A stretch of 9,766 nt of DNA from Actinocrinis sp046724665 (lineage in GTDB: Bacteria > Actinomycetota > Actinomycetes > Streptomycetales > Catenulisporaceae), in NCBI GenBank assembly GCA_046724665.1, contig JBKOWZ010000042.1, positions 1 through 9,766 on the forward strand, in the 5' to 3' direction. The notes under the pieces were generated by a model that was not told where the DNA came from, did not search any database, and saw only the letters and a program-made list of their open reading frames with translations. A program made the translations under genes and the position numbers. This document shows positions 6,571 through 9,766 of the stretch, in pieces; position 1 is the first letter of the stretch, and the number at the start of each line of letters is the position of its first letter.

Positions 6571-6732
6571 AGTCCGCCGGGCGACGTCGAGGAGCCGGGG
6601 ACCCACACCGTCCCCCGGGGTGAGTCGCCGCGCCAGTCGCACCGGTCGGTCCGGAGCGTCGGGCGGGGCGTAGGGCGACTTCTTCCGCCCGAACCCGTCA
6701 GCTAACCCGGTAGGCGCCGTCGGAAGAAGGAG
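6571..6732 (+). promoter_or_regulatory. Cyclic di-AMP riboswitch (ydaO-yuaA class) upstream of the NlpC/P60 gene
   Basis: The conserved blocks of the class are present in order: GCCGGGGACCCA (6594-6605), CCGGGGTGAGTC (6615-6626), GTAGGG (6670-6675) and CCCGAACCCGTCAGCTAACC (6688-6707), followed by CGGTAGGCG. P1 can form from CGCC (6575-6578) and GGCG (6713-6716). A side hairpin GGGCG/CGCCC (6673-6677 and 6686-6690) carries the loop ACTTCTTC. CTTCTTCCG (6679-6687) is perfectly complementary to CGGAAGAAG (6721-6729), the ribosome-binding region of the next gene. In this class c-di-AMP normally turns expression off, and in actinomycetes it controls cell-wall hydrolases; both fit here. Pairing of the loop with the Shine-Dalgarno region suggests control of translation, which is inference. 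The exact 5' boundary is uncertain. Confidence 0.92.
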
Positions 6733-6734
6733 TT

Positions 6735-7775
6735 ATGGCGTCCCACCGCGCCCCGAAGGTATCCGGCAGGGCCACCGCGACCGCAGCGACCGTGGTCGGT
6801 GTCACCGCCGGGACCGTCGCGCTGCTCCCGGGCACCAGCCAGGCCACGCCCACGCCGAGCCTCACCCAGGTCAAGGCCGAGGTACAGCAGCTCAACACGC
6901 AGGCCGAGCAGGCGACGGAGAAGTACGACGCGGCCAAGGAGCAGTACGCGAAGCTCCAGCAGAAGGTAGACGGGCTCCAGGCGCAGATCACCCAGGAGCA
7001 GGCCGAGCTCAACTAGTTGCAGACCTCGATGGGTCTCCAGGCGGCGGCCGCGTACCGCACCGGCGGCATCTCCCCGACCTTGCAGCTGGCGCTGAACTCC
7101 AGCCCCGACAAGTACCTCAGCCAGGCCGGGATCGAGAGCCAGCAGGCCGCGCAGGAGGCCGTGCTGATGCGCTCGGTCGCGCAGGAGAAGGCGCAGCTGG
7201 CCCTGGACAAGAAGTTCGCCGCCGAGGCGCTGGCCCAGCAGCAGCAGGTGCTCGCCCAGGCGCAGACGGCCAAGAGCCAGGTCGAGTCGAAGCTGTCGCA
7301 GAAGAAGCAGCTGATGAGCACGCTGACCGCGGCCCAGCAGGAGCAGGTCAACAGCGCCGGCGGCACCACGAGCTACTCCGGAGTGCTGCCCTCGGTCTCC
7401 GGCCGGGCCGGCGCCGCCGTCGCCTACGCCAAGTCCAAGCTCGGCGACCCCTATGTGTGGGGCGCCACCGGCCCCGACTCGTTCGACTGCTCGGGTCTGA
7501 CCTCCGCCGCGTGGGCCTACGCCGGCGTGCAAATACCGCGCACCTCGGAAGAGCAGTACTCCGGTCTCAGCCGGTTCTACAGCGCCTCGCAGCTCCAGCC
7601 GGGCGACCTGATCTTCTTCGAGGGCAACCCGCCCGGCCACGTCGCGATCTACGTCGGCGGTGGGATGTACATCCACGCACCGCACAGCGGCACCGTGGTC
7701 CAGTACGGCTCGCTGGACCCGGGTTCGCAGTACTACGGCTACATGTCCGTCACCGGCTACGCCCGAGTCGGCTGA
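6735..7775 (+). CDS. Secreted NlpC/P60 (C40) peptidoglycan endopeptidase, interrupted by an in-frame TAG
   Basis: The gene reads as one 346-codon frame except for TAG at codon 94 (7014-7016). MASHR... begins a signal peptide of about 37 residues (cleavage likely after GTSQA). Next is a long Gln/Ala-rich coiled coil on both sides of the stop (about 42-205), with YRTGGISP and LALNSSPDKYLSQAG as in actinomycete homologues. The C-terminal NlpC/P60 domain (about 224-346) is intact: Cys252 in FDCSG, His302 in GHVAIYVG and His314 in IHAPH. Such RipA-like enzymes cut the peptide stems of peptidoglycan in growth, division or spore germination. As written, translation gives a 93-residue exported coiled-coil stub. 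The TTG right after the stop could begin a 252-residue product, but it lacks a signal peptide and a close ribosome-binding site. Pseudogene, sequencing error (for example CAG to TAG) and readthrough are all possible. Confidence 0.9.
7014..7016 (+). other. In-frame amber codon within the NlpC/P60 gene
   Basis: The frame from the ATG at 6735 reaches TAG at 7014-7016 between ...EQAELN and LQTSMG.... The same frame continues open, with uninterrupted family features, to TGA at 7773-7775. There is no frameshift, so a single base change would explain it. The other genes that end in this window use TGA. Confidence 0.95.
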
Positions 7776-7933
7776 CCCGATCGTCGGCGGGCCGCCAGTC
7801 GGTTCATTCGGACCGAGGCAGGCTCGCCGTCGAGCACACCCACAATCTCGACCGGTTTTCCGAACCCCCCGAAGAAGCGGGTGGGTGCGTTCAGGTCGGC
7901 CCCCTCCCCTGATCCGGCCTGGCGATCCCGCCC

Positions 7934-8017
7934 CGTATCGCGCCCGGACCGCCGAACCGCCGCAGCCACCCACCACCTCAAGCGGCACGTACCCACCCGG
8001 CGGTCCGGGCGCATACG
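7934..8017. terminator. Long inverted repeat between convergent genes, candidate bidirectional terminator
   Basis: Arms 7934-7954 and 7998-8017 pair over 20 bp with one bulged base (C7939). The inner 15 bp (7940-7954 with 7998-8012, core CGCCCGGACCGCC/GGCGGTCCGGGCG) are perfect. The loop is 43 nt and can form a small inner stem GCCGC/GCGGC. It lies 158 bp after the hydrolase stop and 29 bp beyond the ABC-exporter stop, so it could end transcripts from both sides. There is no T-tract; a mobile REP-like palindrome is the alternative. Confidence 0.5.
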
Positions 8018-8046
8018 CGTGCGGGGGCAGGGGTCTTGGACGTCGG

Positions 8047-9766
8047 TCAGACTTCGGCGGAAACCTCGGCGAAGGCGGACCACAGGCGCGCGTACGTTTC
8101 GTTGGCCGCGAGCAACTCGTCGTGCGTGCCGTCCTCGACGACGCTGCCGCCGTCGAGCACCAGGATCCGATCCGCACGAGCCGCCGTGGTCAGCCGGTGC
8201 GCGACAACGAGTGTCGTGCGGGCACGCGCGACGGTGTCCATGGCCTTGGTGACCGCGGCTTCGGTCGAGAGGTCGAGGGCCGCGGTCGCCTCGTCGAGCA
8301 GCAGGATGTCCGGATCGACCAGATACGCGCGGGCCAGCGCGAGCATCTGGCGCTGACCGGCCGACAGGTTCCGACCGCGCTCACCGACCTGATGCAGGTA
8401 GCCGTCGGGAAGCCGGGCCACCAGGTCGTGCGCGCCGACCGCACGCGCCGCGGCCTCGACGTCGGCGTCGGTGGCGTCCGGCCGTCCGTAGGCGATGGCG
8501 TCGCGGACCGTGCCGGGGAACAGGAACGCCTCCTGCGGCACGACGCCGAGCCGCGCGCGGTACGCCGACAGGTCGTACTCACGCAGATCGATGCCGTCCA
8601 CGCACACCGCACCGGACGTCGCGTCGTAGTACCGCGCGACCAGCTTGACGAAGGTGGACTTGCCCGCGCCGGTCTCGCCGACGAGCGCGACGGTCGTGCC
8701 CGGCTCGATGGCCACATTCACGCCGCGCAACGCCTCAGGCGCGTCCGCCGCGTACGCGAACCGCACGTCGCGGAACTCGATGCGGCCACGCAGCGGCTCG
8801 GTCACGGGCACCGGGTCGGCGGGCAGCGGCGTACTCGTCGGCGTGCGCATCAGGTCCCGGATGCGGCGCAGGCCGACGTTCGCCTGCTGATAGCCGTCGA
8901 AGACCTGGGAGAGCTGCTGCACCGGCGCGAAGATCATGCCCACGTACAGCAGATAGGCGATCAGCGCGCCGGTGGTCAGCGTGTGCTGCCCGACCCGGTG
9001 CGCACCGTAGACCAGCACCAGCGCCCCGGCCAGGTCGCCGAGGAACTGCACGAACGGGAAGTAGGTCGCGATGTACTTCTGCGCCCGCACCCGCGAGGCC
9101 CGGTAGGCGTCGGCCTTCCCGGCGAAGCGGTCGCGGTTGACGCCCTCGCGGCGGAAGGCCTGGGTGATCCGCATCCCGGCGACGTTCTCCTGGAGGTCGG
9201 CGTTGACCGCGCTGATCCGCTCGCGCGCCTCGGTGTAGGCGACCTTGGACTTGCTGCGGAACACCAGCGTCGCGGCGATCAGGACCGGCAGCACCGCGTA
9301 GACCACCAGCGCCATCCTCCAGTCGATCACCAGCAGCGCCGCGGCGATGCCGAAGAAGGTGAGCAGCGAGACCACGGCGGTCGAGACGCCGTTCTGGAGG
9401 AACGAGGCGAGCGCGTCGATGTCGGTGGTCATCCGGGTCATGATCCGGCCGCCCATCTCCCGCTCGTAGTAGTCGAGCCCGAGCCGCTGGAGCTGGCTGA
9501 AGGACTTGACCCGCAGCAGGTAGAGCAGGCGCTCGCCGGTACGGCCGGTGACCAGGGTCTGTACGGACTCGACGATCCAGTCCGCGGCGACCAGCAGCAG
9601 GCCGAGGATCGACATGGTGGCGATGACGTGGTACGCGGCGCCCTCGATGCCGCGGTCCACCGCCGTGCGCACCAGGGCCGGAATCAGCAGCGCGGCGAGC
9701 GCGTCGGCCGCTTCGAGCAGCAGGCCGAGGGCGAGCAGCCACAGGAACGGCCGCAGCAGCCTGCGC
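8047..9766 (-). CDS. ABC transporter, fused permease/ATP-binding subunit (type IV exporter), 5' end beyond window
   Basis: The frame is open from the window edge (RRLLRPFLWLLALG...) to TGA at 8049-8047, giving 572 visible residues; some 20-60 N-terminal residues are probably missing. The first half is a six-helix transmembrane domain of the MsbA/LmrA type: helices near the edge, at YHVIATMSILGLLLVA, a pair around LLTFFGIAAALLVI and MALVVYAVLPVLIAA, one at FVQFLGDLAGALVLVY and one at LIAYLLYVGMIFAP. The second half is the ATPase, with Walker A GETGAGKST, Q-loop VVPQEAFLF, signature LSAGQ (8353-8367), Walker B ILLLDEATAALD with the catalytic Glu, and switch His in VAHRL. All catalytic residues are present, so it can be an active homodimer or the competent half of a heterodimer. 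Such pumps export lipids, peptides or drugs; the substrate cannot be told. The GTG at 9672 is internal, since helix-forming sequence continues upstream. The gene converges on the NlpC/P60 gene. Confidence 0.95.
   Translation of the reverse strand, partial: RRLLRPFLWLLALGLLLEAADALAALLIPALVRTAVDRGIEGAAYHVIATMSILGLLLVAADWIVESVQTLVTGRTGERLLYLLRVKSFSQLQRLGLDYYEREMGGRIMTRMTTDIDALASFLQNGVSTAVVSLLTFFGIAAALLVIDWRMALVVYAVLPVLIAATLVFRSKSKVAYTEARERISAVNADLQENVAGMRITQAFRREGVNRDRFAGKADAYRASRVRAQKYIATYFPFVQFLGDLAGALVLVYGAHRVGQHTLTTGALIAYLLYVGMIFAPVQQLSQVFDGYQQANVGLRRIRDLMRTPTSTPLPADPVPVTEPLRGRIEFRDVRFAYAADAPEALRGVNVAIEPGTTVALVGETGAGKSTFVKLVARYYDATSGAVCVDGIDLREYDLSAYRARLGVVPQEAFLFPGTVRDAIAYGRPDATDADVEAAARAVGAHDLVARLPDGYLHQVGERGRNLSAGQRQMLALARAYLVDPDILLLDEATAALDLSTEAAVTKAMDTVARARTTLVVAHRLTTAARADRILVLDGGSVVEDGTHDELLAANETYARLWSAFAEVSAEV

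Noticed and set aside
6702..8177. Minus-strand 491-codon open frame opposite the NlpC/P60 gene
   Set aside because: It is the reverse of a Gln/Ala-rich coiled coil, which yields long Leu/Gly/Arg-rich shadow frames; it also crosses the riboswitch and the 3' end of the ABC gene.

Overview
The window is very GC-rich DNA with strong GC bias at third codon positions. Every gene whose end lies inside the window stops with TGA. The families point to a high-GC Gram-positive actinomycete of the Streptomyces/Catenulispora type: an actinobacterial PcrA with a C-terminal Tudor-like domain, a secreted NlpC/P60 hydrolase behind a c-di-AMP (ydaO-yuaA) riboswitch, a stand-alone B12-binding mutase subunit, and start codons that appear to be leaderless. 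A small B12 subunit near pcrA also fits my recollection of Streptomyces gene order, which I could not check here.

Left part (1-2590): a SWIM zinc-finger gene, cut by the window edge, runs leftward. Divergent from it is a two-gene operon with a 4-base stop/start overlap, encoding single-pass membrane proteins of unknown function. The two proteins share a module of about 95-100 residues, twice in the first and once in the second. A small cobalamin-binding mutase subunit gene converges on this operon with 7 bp between the stop codons.

Middle (2587-3309): a gene-poor stretch with two clusters of short GC-rich repeats. Between them lies the C-terminal half of a RelE/ParE-type toxin gene, a decayed toxin-antitoxin relic.

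Centre (3310-5952): pcrA, a UvrD/PcrA-family DNA helicase. It has an acidic/proline-rich N-terminal extension, an insert before motif III and a Q/N-rich tract built on a 9-bp tandem repeat.

Right part (5953-9766): a 620-bp divergent non-coding region with several hairpins leads into a well-conserved c-di-AMP riboswitch. One loop of the riboswitch is perfectly complementary to the ribosome-binding region of the next gene. That gene, an NlpC/P60 peptidoglycan endopeptidase, is interrupted by an in-frame TAG at codon 94. It converges on an ABC exporter gene (partial at its 5' end), with a long inverted repeat between them.

The points most worth a second look are the amber codon in the c-di-AMP-controlled cell-wall hydrolase, the three-copy two-cysteine module of the unknown membrane operon, and the toxin relic framed by repeats. 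I found no CRISPR array, tRNA, rRNA, transposase or phage gene.
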